A stretch of 36,899 nucleotides of DNA from Paenibacillus sp. 1_12 (GTDB lineage Bacteria; Bacillota; Bacilli; Paenibacillales; NBRC-103111): contig NZ_FOTE01000036.1 in assembly GCF_900114475.1 (NCBI RefSeq), positions 1 through 36,899 on the forward strand, read 5' to 3'. A program made the translations under genes and the position numbers. The number at the start of each line of letters is the position of its first letter. Positions within the stretch are counted from its first letter, which is position 1. Shown here one piece after another: positions 30,660 to 36,899 of the stretch. Under the pieces are notes generated by a model that did not search any database, was not told the origin of the DNA, and saw only the letters and a list, made by a program, of their open reading frames with translations.

Positions 30660-31030
30660 ACGATTCCGACCAGACCTGCTTGCAATGAAGTCGTCGCCGA
30701 TCATGAAAGTGCGCGGAAGCGCCCGTAGCGCCTTTGTGTGTGAATCCCCAATCGTTTTCTTCCAGCAGGTCTTCGACATACACGAGGTCGAAGGTCTCGC
30801 TGAGGTATTTGGCGCAGGCAATCATCTCATCACGAGCCGACCCGTTTCCCTCCCAAAAGATACGTGCCGGAGGCCGCGTCGTACATCTCACTGGAGGCTT
30901 GTGCCCCAGGTACCGCCGCATCACTTCCATTAATTCGCCGAAAATTCTGACACCTATTTCCACGGCCTCGTCAATGGTAAGCCATGGCATCAGGACGAAC
31001 TCATTGAGCGGCTGCCTCAGCTCGTCGAAC
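30660..31030 (-). pseudogene. Enolase-like gene, 3' fragment with a frameshift
   Basis: The minus strand encodes LTIDEAVEIGVRIFGELMEV, FWEGNGSARDEMIACAKYLS and FDLVYVEDLLEENDWGF. After a one-base frameshift near 30740 it continues KALRALPRTFMIGDDFIAS. The blocks V(Y/E)-x-E-D-L-x-E-x-D-W and (V/I)GDDF are the metal-binding motifs of enolase (SIEDPLDEDDW and VGDDLFVTN). No N-terminal domain or start is present, and the upper border joins directly to a fragment of the response regulator gene. It is therefore a non-functional remnant. Confidence 0.6.
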
Positions 31031-31165
31031 CTTTTAAGGAAATTTGACAAAAGAGTGTAGAGATGCTGGAAACCATTGAGAATACAGGGTTCTTTTTGCT
31101 TATAGACAATTCAAAATAGAAGCAGGGCAGAATATGAAAAAAACTGCCTTGCTCTTCTTATTACC
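31031..31165 (+). pseudogene. Duplicated 3' end of the response regulator gene plus terminator
   Basis: From AACCTTTTAAGGAAATTTGAC on, the sequence closely matches the last 30-odd codons of the regulator gene at 25.88-25.98 kb. It continues through the stop and the sequence after it (CAATTCAAAATAGAAGCAGG). A few bases are missing, so the frame is broken. The terminator here is intact: AGCAGGGCAG and CTGCCTTGCT around a 13-nt A-rich loop. The likely source is a second regulator gene or a segmental duplication, of which only the end survives. Confidence 0.7.
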
Positions 31166-31185
31166 CAATCATTGATTCTATCAAT

Positions 31186-31356
31186 TCAGACTGTTGTAAG
31201 GTAGCCGGAATCTAATGCAATTGCTTCTAACGTATTCATAAAACCAAACTTCTCGACCTGATGCTTAAGCTGTTCAACGTACGGAACCGAATCATGGACA
31301 TTGCCTGGCGTGATGGGAACATCCGTAACGATGTTGTTACTCAAACCGTTTAATTC
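31186..31356 (-). pseudogene. IS1182-family transposase fragment
   Basis: The minus strand reads GLSNNIVTDVPITPGNVHDS then VPYVEQLKHQVEKFGF and ends EAIALDSGYLTTV-stop. This is the central DDE-domain segment of IS1182-type transposases (VTPGNVHDS...VGLDAGY with the second catalytic Asp). Both ends are missing. It lies directly after the GH9 gene stop and seems to mark a rearrangement point. Confidence 0.75.
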
Positions 31357-31362
31357 AGCCGG

Positions 31363-33690
31363 TCAGATGCCCTTGTAAACCTCTGCAATACTCCACATCA
31401 CGCGCGCAGTGCTGCACACCCATATCTCCTTATAGGTCGGGCTTGACTGCATAGGCATATAGGGCTCGTCGTCATTCTCGAAGGTCTCGAAGCCGACAGG
31501 AACTGCGCCCACAGGCTGGCCGGCGTAACCACCATTAAGCAGCGGGTAGTCATAGCCCTCGCCGTACATGGTGCTCATGACGAAGGGGTTGAAGCCCAGA
31601 ACATATTCCAGTTGCCTGGCAGCGATGTCATAAAGCTCTCGGTCGCCAAGGAACCTTGCCAGGGCGAAAACGTTTTTGGCCTTGCTCAGCAAGGTCGCAT
31701 GAAAGCCACGGAATTGGTAGGACACCGGAAATCTGCGCAGATATGTTTTTTCGTTCAGCTTGATCCCGTTTTTCACCTGCGCATTATATTCTTCTACCGT
31801 CGGACCGCCAATGTCCTTTGCCCCCTCGTGCGACATCTTGGAATAATCGGTGTTGCCCACTTCGTATACGCCTGCCGGCAATATGCCGTAGGGCTCCATT
31901 ACGTGTGCGGTTTCCTTGATGTAGTCGGTGTAAGCATCTACGCACTGCCTCCACAAACCCGCATCAGGGTGGTCCGGCGCGTCGGCGAGCAGCAGTGTGA
32001 AGCCCTTCATGAAGAAATGTTCATAACTGCGGTGGTAAAAGCTGATGGGCCTTGTTTTATCACGATCTTCGTAGAAGTAGCCGTGCAGCGGAAGGGAAAA
32101 GTCCGTCCTGCGCTCCAGCTGCTGGCATTGGGCCAGCTGCCGCGCACGGTTCGCCGCCGCGTCAAGAAAGCGTGTCTCGCCAGTCACGCGGTAGAGCATG
32201 GCAGCGGCGGAAGTGGCCACTGCGATACGCTCAGACATCAAACTGTTATCGTTCGAAGTTTCAATCGTATCTTCGGCAAAGAAAAAGTCTTCACCGGCGC
32301 ACTTGACACACCATTCGTAGAAATTCCTGTCCCACTTGTAGAACGGCGCGCCGTAGGCGCAGGTATAGGCGGCGGTGTAGTTGTGTATGGCGGTATTCTT
32401 TGCTTCCCCCGTCATGTCGTCCTTATCGCCGCAGTAATTCTTGGTCCAGATGGCCTTAGTGAGGCTGGCATGGCGGTAGCCATCGCCAAAACGGGTGCGC
32501 ATCGCCCAGTTCAGTCCCCAGCGGGCTTCCTCCAGTACGCGGTCGGAAAGGTCCGGCTGCGTTTCACGGGTGGCGTCGCCGAGGTCCAGCATGGCGACAA
32601 TTACATCTGCGGTTTTATCTATAGCCTGCGATAAATCTGCAGCATCGTGCCAGCCGCCATGTATAGGTACAGTGCGCCCGTCGGGGTGTTTGCAGAAGGT
32701 ATCGAGGTGGCATTCTATGTGAAGCTCCGGTACTTCGAAGCCGCAGCGCTCGGTGAAGAAGAAACTCAGGCTCTTCCATGCAGCGCCAAGGAAAGCGTCC
32801 GGGCCTATGGTGAATGGTTTGGAGGAAATATCGCCCACGGTGACGGTATAAAAACCCGGAGTCTCAAAATCAGTAAAATCCAGAAGTCCGAAACCATTCT
32901 CACAAGTTTGAACCTTTCCGGTGTATACGATTTTATCTTTATCGTCGGTAAGGGTAAAGGTTTCAGCATCGGAGCCCTGTACCAGCGCCTGTTTGCGCGC
33001 ATCACTCAGGTAGCCGCTGTGACAGTATGCTATGGAACCTACTGGAAGGTCCCAGCCGCGGCTCTTTTCGGGTTCCACCACTTCAAGGCGCAGATCATCG
33101 ATATACAGTGTCCTGCTTTCCAGGGCATTCACAGGTGAGCCGTTCATAACTGTGCCAAACGAGATTCCAGTGACCTTGTCCCGGTAGATGTCGGGCAGCT
33201 CCCAGATAATTTGTGTCCATTCGCCGGGTTTGATAGAGATGTCATGGGTGCCTTCAAAGCGTCCTGGTACGGGCATGATGTGCTCTCCCGCATTATGAAG
33301 GGATACTTTGACGGAATAGGTGCCTAGTCCGGTAGGCTCTGCATAAGCCCAGAATGAGATGCGGTTGTATTCATAGAGATTCTCGTTTGCAACAGGGTAC
33401 ATGAAGCCAGCTTTGCCGAAGCCGCGGTTATTAGGGGCTATAATTTCGGTAGAATTGGGGAAATCCAGCCGAATGCTGCCCTTGCCGGACTTGGTGTTTT
33501 CAAAATCCTTATGCATGGTGCCGAAGCCTATGTTTCGCAGATTGTCAAAGTTCTCGCAGAGAGGTAGATCACGGGTTTTCAGAATGGGCTTTCTGCGCCA
33601 GCGCTCAAACCCCGAATCAGATTCGTCCACCTTCATGGAGCGGCGGATATACCGGCTCTCCTTGAGCTGGTCTTGTAATGACTGATACAT
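31363..33690 (-). CDS. Glycoside hydrolase family 9 protein, cytoplasmic
   Basis: It has 775 residues and no signal peptide. The layout is a jelly-roll, carbohydrate-binding-like domain (about 45-205, with GKGSIRLDFPNSTEI and SRTLYIDDLRLEVVEPEK), an Ig-like N-terminal GH9 module (about 215-295, with FTLTDD and GFYTVTVGDISSKPFTI), and an (alpha/alpha)6 catalytic domain. Catalytic-domain motifs are SLSFFFTERCG, HGGWHDAADLSQ (GH9 motif with D349 and D352) and EYVLGFNPF near the end. The general-acid region, normally NE-x-A, is changed (YKEIW). Some GH9 members are exo-beta-glucosaminidases or similar exo-enzymes rather than cellulases. The cytoplasmic location fits degradation of imported oligosaccharides. 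ATG 33690 lies behind AAAGGAGGACAG. Confidence 0.82.
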   Translation of the reverse strand: MYQSLQDQLKESRYIRRSMKVDESDSGFERWRRKPILKTRDLPLCENFDNLRNIGFGTMHKDFENTKSGKGSIRLDFPNSTEIIAPNNRGFGKAGFMYPVANENLYEYNRISFWAYAEPTGLGTYSVKVSLHNAGEHIMPVPGRFEGTHDISIKPGEWTQIIWELPDIYRDKVTGISFGTVMNGSPVNALESRTLYIDDLRLEVVEPEKSRGWDLPVGSIAYCHSGYLSDARKQALVQGSDAETFTLTDDKDKIVYTGKVQTCENGFGLLDFTDFETPGFYTVTVGDISSKPFTIGPDAFLGAAWKSLSFFFTERCGFEVPELHIECHLDTFCKHPDGRTVPIHGGWHDAADLSQAIDKTADVIVAMLDLGDATRETQPDLSDRVLEEARWGLNWAMRTRFGDGYRHASLTKAIWTKNYCGDKDDMTGEAKNTAIHNYTAAYTCAYGAPFYKWDRNFYEWCVKCAGEDFFFAEDTIETSNDNSLMSERIAVATSAAAMLYRVTGETRFLDAAANRARQLAQCQQLERRTDFSLPLHGYFYEDRDKTRPISFYHRSYEHFFMKGFTLLLADAPDHPDAGLWRQCVDAYTDYIKETAHVMEPYGILPAGVYEVGNTDYSKMSHEGAKDIGGPTVEEYNAQVKNGIKLNEKTYLRRFPVSYQFRGFHATLLSKAKNVFALARFLGDRELYDIAARQLEYVLGFNPFVMSTMYGEGYDYPLLNGGYAGQPVGAVPVGFETFENDDEPYMPMQSSPTYKEIWVCSTARVMWSIAEVYKGI

Positions 33691-34072
33691 AGTTGTACTG
33701 TCCTCCTTTATATTGTTGACCTGTTATTTTATAAAGAAAGTATGCTAATACACCGTCTTTCCAACAGGCGCATTCACCATACTAACGCTTATTGTATTGG
33801 GACTCGGTAAGGTTTGTCGAGGTTGATTTTTCTTGCGAATTTTCTTAAAAATATTACCCTGATCATTGCACCCTGTTAGCTATTTTCCATTTTTTATACA
33901 CAATGAAGAAATAAACAGTCAAAAAAGTATGAGAAAATCTAATCTTCTGAAAAGATAGCTTAGAGAGCTTGTTGGTGAATCGTGAAAATATTTGTCCAAT
34001 AAAGTGAAGTAACAGGAAATGGTAAAAGCAACAGTGAATGAACCATTCCAACTATTGGAATGAGGGATGAGC
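33691..34072. other. Upstream region of the GH9 gene, no recognised gene
   Basis: It contains the candidate GH9 promoter at 33791-33820. The segment 33860-34066 has open frames on the minus strand rich in Phe, Ser and Lys, but no recognised protein. Confidence 0.4.
33791..33820 (-). promoter_or_regulatory. Candidate promoter of the GH9 gene
   Basis: On the minus strand TCGACA (33815-33820), an 18-bp spacer and TACAAT (33791-33796), each one base from consensus. It lies about 100 bp upstream of the start codon. Confidence 0.45.
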
Positions 34073-34240
34073 ATGGGTGCCTTTACAGATATCCTGAAAG
34101 ATCGCTTTACCATAGTCCCGGCGATTCGTGACGACGAACATGTGGCTCAGGTTGTGAAAACAACCAAAACAATGGATATTACCACCTCAATTGACTTGTT
34201 TGAAAGACAGCTGAGGATGAGGAGAAATGGGAGAAAATAG
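34073..34240 (+). pseudogene. GlpP-like antiterminator, N-terminal fragment
   Basis: From ATG 34073, behind GAGGG, the frame reads MGAFTDILKDRFTIVPAIRD then DEHVAQVVKTT. This resembles the first strand and helix of GlpP, the glycerol-3-phosphate responsive antiterminator (ILPAIRNxxxFxxxLxS). The sequence then departs (KTMDITTSIDLFERQLRM) and stops after 55 residues, where GlpP has about 190. It is thus a fragment, and the assignment is tentative. The following 34241-34436 contains further open frames (for example IARIGGGFICNAPPKQLHDG) that I cannot assign. Confidence 0.4.
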
Positions 34241-34436
34241 CCCGTATTGGCGGCGGCTTTATCTGCAATGCCCCACCCAAACAGCTGCACGACGGAATAC
34301 TAGGGGCATCTGTATATCTCCTGTACGCTCCGCGAACGGGATAACATCTGCAGCGTCGCCATTGCCAAAGTTACAGTGGAATCCCTGTAACAAGAGAGGT
34401 GGGACCAAGGAAAACCGATAAGGGGCAATAGTTCTT

Positions 34437-35315
34437 TCATATGTTGTCAAAAATCCAGGTGCGCTGCCATGTATTACTTTGACCCGGCGCAAGCTCCAGC
34501 TTGTGAAAGGTTTCTACGCTTACTATATGATCTGCGCACCACATCGTCATGCCGCAGATATCAATCTCGTCCTTTACGTCTATACGGGCACCAGAGGCTT
34601 GATTTATCATCGACCATTCAAATATTTTGGGGATGCCTATTTGTATCTCTTCCAGCGTCACCTTTGCAGAGGCAGGTGAGGGTGAATATTGCTCAAAGCT
34701 AAATCCATGTCCATCACCTTTTATATGCCCGTTTAGCACGTTTTTCCCCATATCTTTGATCGAATCCATTCGTATCTTGTAATCCGGTCCAAGGGCCATT
34801 GAGTTGATTGAAAGAAAATTATGGCAATATTCGCGGACGCTTATAGGCTTTTCTCCCTCGTTTTTAACCGTGATTTGCATTATGAGCATGTTATCCTTAA
34901 CCAATATATCTTTCTTTTGGCTTATTGCATAGCCATTACAAAGTAGCGGTTCCGTTATGAATCTGGCGCTGCCCTTACTTTCCTCAACACGAATCGGGTA
35001 CTGCTCAGCTTCGTATCTTTCCCAGAACTTATACGGTGCGTCTTCGAACTTCTTCAAAAGACCGACGCCGAATTTGGGAAAAGGCTCACCTATTTTTGCC
35101 TCTTGGCTGACATCGAATAAATATTCGCTGCAAAGCCCGCGTCCACCGGAAGACGGATGAGAGAGATTATTAGGCTCCGTGGTGCAGAAACGATGCACTC
35201 CATCAAGCACGATTTCGGTTATAAACCCCGCCCGGTCGAAACGCGTAGTTATATTTGGTGCTTCATTCGGGTGTGCAATCTCAACACGCAAACGATCTGA
35301 TTTTATTTCAAACAT
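34437..35315 (-). CDS. Galactose mutarotase-like (aldose 1-epimerase superfamily) protein
   Basis: It has 292 residues from ATG 35315, with AAGGAG 8 nt upstream; the adjacent GTG is slightly too close. The beta-sandwich shows FDRAGFITEIVLDGVHRFCT, SGGRGLCSEYLFDVSQEA, IMQITVKNEGEKPISVREYC, the conserved HNFLSIN with the catalytic-type His, and ETFHKLELAPGQSNTWQRTW at the C-terminus. PFPKFGVGLLKKFEDAPYKF is typical of the DUF4432/aldose-epimerase-like group. It would interconvert sugar anomers or bind a sugar for the locus. There is no signal peptide. No strong terminator was seen downstream. Confidence 0.75.
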   Translation of the reverse strand: MFEIKSDRLRVEIAHPNEAPNITTRFDRAGFITEIVLDGVHRFCTTEPNNLSHPSSGGRGLCSEYLFDVSQEAKIGEPFPKFGVGLLKKFEDAPYKFWERYEAEQYPIRVEESKGSARFITEPLLCNGYAISQKKDILVKDNMLIMQITVKNEGEKPISVREYCHNFLSINSMALGPDYKIRMDSIKDMGKNVLNGHIKGDGHGFSFEQYSPSPASAKVTLEEIQIGIPKIFEWSMINQASGARIDVKDEIDICGMTMWCADHIVSVETFHKLELAPGQSNTWQRTWIFDNI

Positions 35316-35591
35316 CACTTCTGCTCCTTTTTATTTTTACTTTTGTGGTAAACCTTCATTGCATAAGATAGCAGAATACAGGGTCACCATTCTGCGTTAT
35401 TCACGCATATTTTCGCATCCAGAACACTAGCTTAGATGACATCTGGTTGGACATATAATGGAATTCTGTTCTCTTGCCCATAACAAAATGTACTGTAATT
35501 TGAAAAAAATAACACGACAAACCCATAATGTCGAGGATGATTATTTTCGCTGTGTTTAGGATTCGTGAGTAAGAATTTATTTTTTATATGC

Positions 35592-35674
35592 TTGACACTT
35601 GCAGGTTCACTTTATTGTAATAAGATATTTTCCGGTATATATTTGAGGAGGCGTTTGAAGTGCGCGGGTGTTAA
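35592..35674 (+). promoter_or_regulatory. Promoter and ribosome site leading into a four-codon frame
   Basis: A perfect TTGACA (35592-35597), an 18-bp spacer and TGTAAT (35616-35621) form a good promoter. GAGGAGG (35645-35651) stands 8 nt before GTG 35660, but the frame reads only V-R-G-C and stops. The signals therefore precede no real gene. Either a gene was removed by the rearrangements at this edge or the frame is a minimal leader peptide. Confidence 0.45.
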
Positions 35675-36140
35675 ACCATAACATCTGGGTGAGGATACCC
35701 CCACCTTGGACCCTTATACCTTCTGGCAGATCACAATACCGTTCTCACTATCCTATCTGTACACCTTAGTTTTAATAGGGGATGGAATTCTGCGAATTCA
35801 CGAGCTTGCGTGAGAAAATCAAATCATATTGAGGGAGTTCAATGCCCTTCCCGGTCTAAAAATTTATTTTTGAGATACAACTTTATTTTCTCAGTAAAAA
35901 AGCCAAAAGGCTGCCCAATACATCACCCACGTTGACATATTGATCAGCCCTTGGCTTTTTCTGTGAAAAGAAAATATGCACTCATGGTGGGCTTCGTCTT
36001 TAAAAGTTGAAGAATAGCAGAAAAATGGCAACAGGATGCCCGGGAAGAGAAAGATTCGATTCCAAGGTTTACAAGTATAAAAGGTGGAAATACTTATAAG
36101 TTTGGCATTTTAGTAAAAACATTCTCGATATAAACTTGTT
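35675..36140. other. Non-coding stretch near the right edge
   Basis: It contains a hairpin at 35896-35960 and otherwise no recognisable gene. A plus-strand frame near 35698-35810 (TLDPYTFWQITIPFSLSYLY) looks weakly membrane-like but has no start site. Confidence 0.4.
35896..35960. terminator. Long-loop bidirectional terminator-like hairpin
   Basis: AAAAAGCCAA plus AGGCTG pairs with CAGCC plus TTGGCTTTTT, with a loop of about 30 nt. There are A/T tracts on both sides, so it can end transcription in either direction. Confidence 0.5.
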
Positions 36141-36144
36141 TGGT

Positions 36145-36539
36145 TTATAACATTTGATAGAGAATAACGAGCATCTTTTTCGCGAGTGCAACAAGTGCTT
36201 TTTACTTACCTCGTCGAGAGGCTAAAGACCAAAATTTAGCAGACAACCGGGGATTACGGGTTTTGGGGGCTGCCCAAGCAGCTTCGCACAAGGCTGTTTT
36301 GATGTGGGGATTTCCTTTTACCGTGCGGGTACTTTTTTTGACCAGCGCTTTCGTGATTTCCTGGTGCTACACCAGCCCAAGAAGTGAGGTGAGCTGCCGT
36401 TGGGAATTGATCCATGTTATTCCCCATCAATTCGCTCATCCAACTGACGAATTGATTCTTCTTAAAATGCAATTTCGTTCCAAAGAAAGCGGATCATAAA
36501 TAGTTGGTGCTCATCGAGTGTTCCGAATAGGGAGTCTGT
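36145..36539 (-). pseudogene. IS110-family transposase, decayed C-terminal part
   Basis: Pieces in three frames join to an IS110 (Transposase_20) C-terminal half: LFGTLDEHQLFMIRFLWNEI, a stop, EESIRQLDERIDG, then a gap, then NMDQFPTAAHLTSWAGVAPG and NHESAG. A frameshift follows, then GNPHIKTALCEAAWAAPKT, RLSAKFWSLASRRGK, another stop, and ALVALAKKMLVILYQML. SWAGVAPGNHESAG is the family signature. Two stops, a frameshift and an internal deletion make it inactive. It is joined directly to the truncated IS3 orfB. Confidence 0.75.
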
Positions 36540-36899
36540 CTCATTTGGTCTTGTAGCGTTGAAATTTCGATCTAGGATGTTTGGAGCAATTTTACCAATT
36601 ATTCCTTTATACAAGCGATATTTTTTCATACGAACGATGGATTTTAAGCCAAGTTCACGCATGATGCGCTGCACCTTTTTATGGTTCACTAATTGCCCTT
36701 CATTGTGTAGCTCGTCTGTAATACGACGGTATCCATAACGGCCTTTATGCTCATGATAGACCGCTAAAATACGAGATTTTAAGTCCGTATCTTTGTCTGG
36801 ACAATCCATTGTACTTACCCAGTAATAGTACGTACTACGTGGAATCTGAGCCAGTTGCAGTAATGAAGTAATGGGGTACTCTAGCCTTAGTTCAAATAC
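36540..36899 (-). pseudogene. IS3-family (IS150-like) transposase OrfB, truncated at both visible ends
   Basis: The frame enters from the right edge with EYPITSLLQLAQIPRSTYYY and continues GRYGYRRITDELHNEGQLVN, HKKVQRIMRELGLKSIVRMK and KIAPNILDRNFNATRPNE. These are the HTH_21 and pre-catalytic regions of IS150-type OrfB. At RPNE, where the DDE integrase core normally follows, the sequence switches to IS110-like coding. The catalytic domain is absent, so the gene is broken. Confidence 0.75.

Noticed and set aside
31612-32634. Plus-strand open frame of 340 codons opposite the GH9 gene
   Set aside because: It is a shadow of the GH9 coding strand without any recognised motif or ribosome site.
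34385-34425. Possible T-box leader (AGAGGTGGGACCAAGG)
   Set aside because: It resembles the T-box core only loosely. No specifier stem or terminator/antiterminator pair was found, and no amino acid gene follows on the plus strand.

Overview
The window looks like chromosomal accessory DNA of a Paenibacillus-like member of the Bacillota. The reasons are strong AGGAGG-type ribosome binding sites with frequent GTG and TTG starts, a PL11 rhamnogalacturonan lyase, an LplA/LplB/LplC-type oligosaccharide importer, and decayed IS3, IS110 and IS1182 elements. No rRNA, tRNA or CRISPR array was seen. Both edges lie inside IS3-family transposase genes on the minus strand.

Region 1 (1-4.7 kb) holds an IS3 orfA cut by the edge, a secreted PL11 lyase with a CcpA-type cre box upstream, a 57-residue protein, a small secreted protein and a metallophosphatase-like protein. 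Region 2 (4.7-10.2 kb) is AT-rich and is the most unusual part. Single small genes, all on the minus strand (lipoprotein, GNAT, P-loop kinase, Nudix, APH-type kinase, RimJ-type GNAT, broken HAD phosphatase), are separated by imperfect inverted repeats of about 80-190 bp. These have the plan of integron attC sites: an RYYYAAC-like box after each stop codon, internal hairpins, and a GTTRRRY-like box before the next gene. A decayed tyrosine recombinase lies just beyond the array. This resembles a cluster of gene cassettes without a working integrase.

Region 3 (10.5-12 kb) is arsenic detoxification: arsenite methyltransferase ArsM and a cysteine-rich MarR regulator, each preceded by an almost identical 21-bp operator-like sequence. 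Region 4 (12.4-19 kb) is visibly more GC-rich. It is a catabolic operon: aldehyde dehydrogenase, alanine dehydrogenase, tartrate/D-malate-type dehydrogenase, a short MoaD-like frame, class III aminotransferase and 3-hydroxyacyl-CoA-type dehydrogenase, ending in a terminator. Its plausible logic is amine transfer to pyruvate, recycling of alanine by alanine dehydrogenase, and oxidation of the resulting aldehyde and hydroxy acid.

Region 5 (19.1-35.3 kb) is a carbohydrate locus. A five-gene minus-strand operon encodes a SIS-domain protein, a BadF-type kinase, two CUT1 permeases and a binding lipoprotein. Around it are a LuxR-type response regulator, a second BadF-type kinase, a sialidase-like protein coupled to a DUF4364-like protein, a D-2-hydroxyacid dehydrogenase, a GH9 enzyme without a signal peptide and a mutarotase-like protein. 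The missing signal peptides suggest that imported oligosaccharides are broken down in the cytoplasm; the sugar is unknown. The locus contains debris: an enolase-like pseudogene, a duplicated 3' end of the response regulator, an IS1182 remnant and a GlpP-like fragment. The right edge holds an IS110 pseudogene fused to a truncated IS3 orfB.
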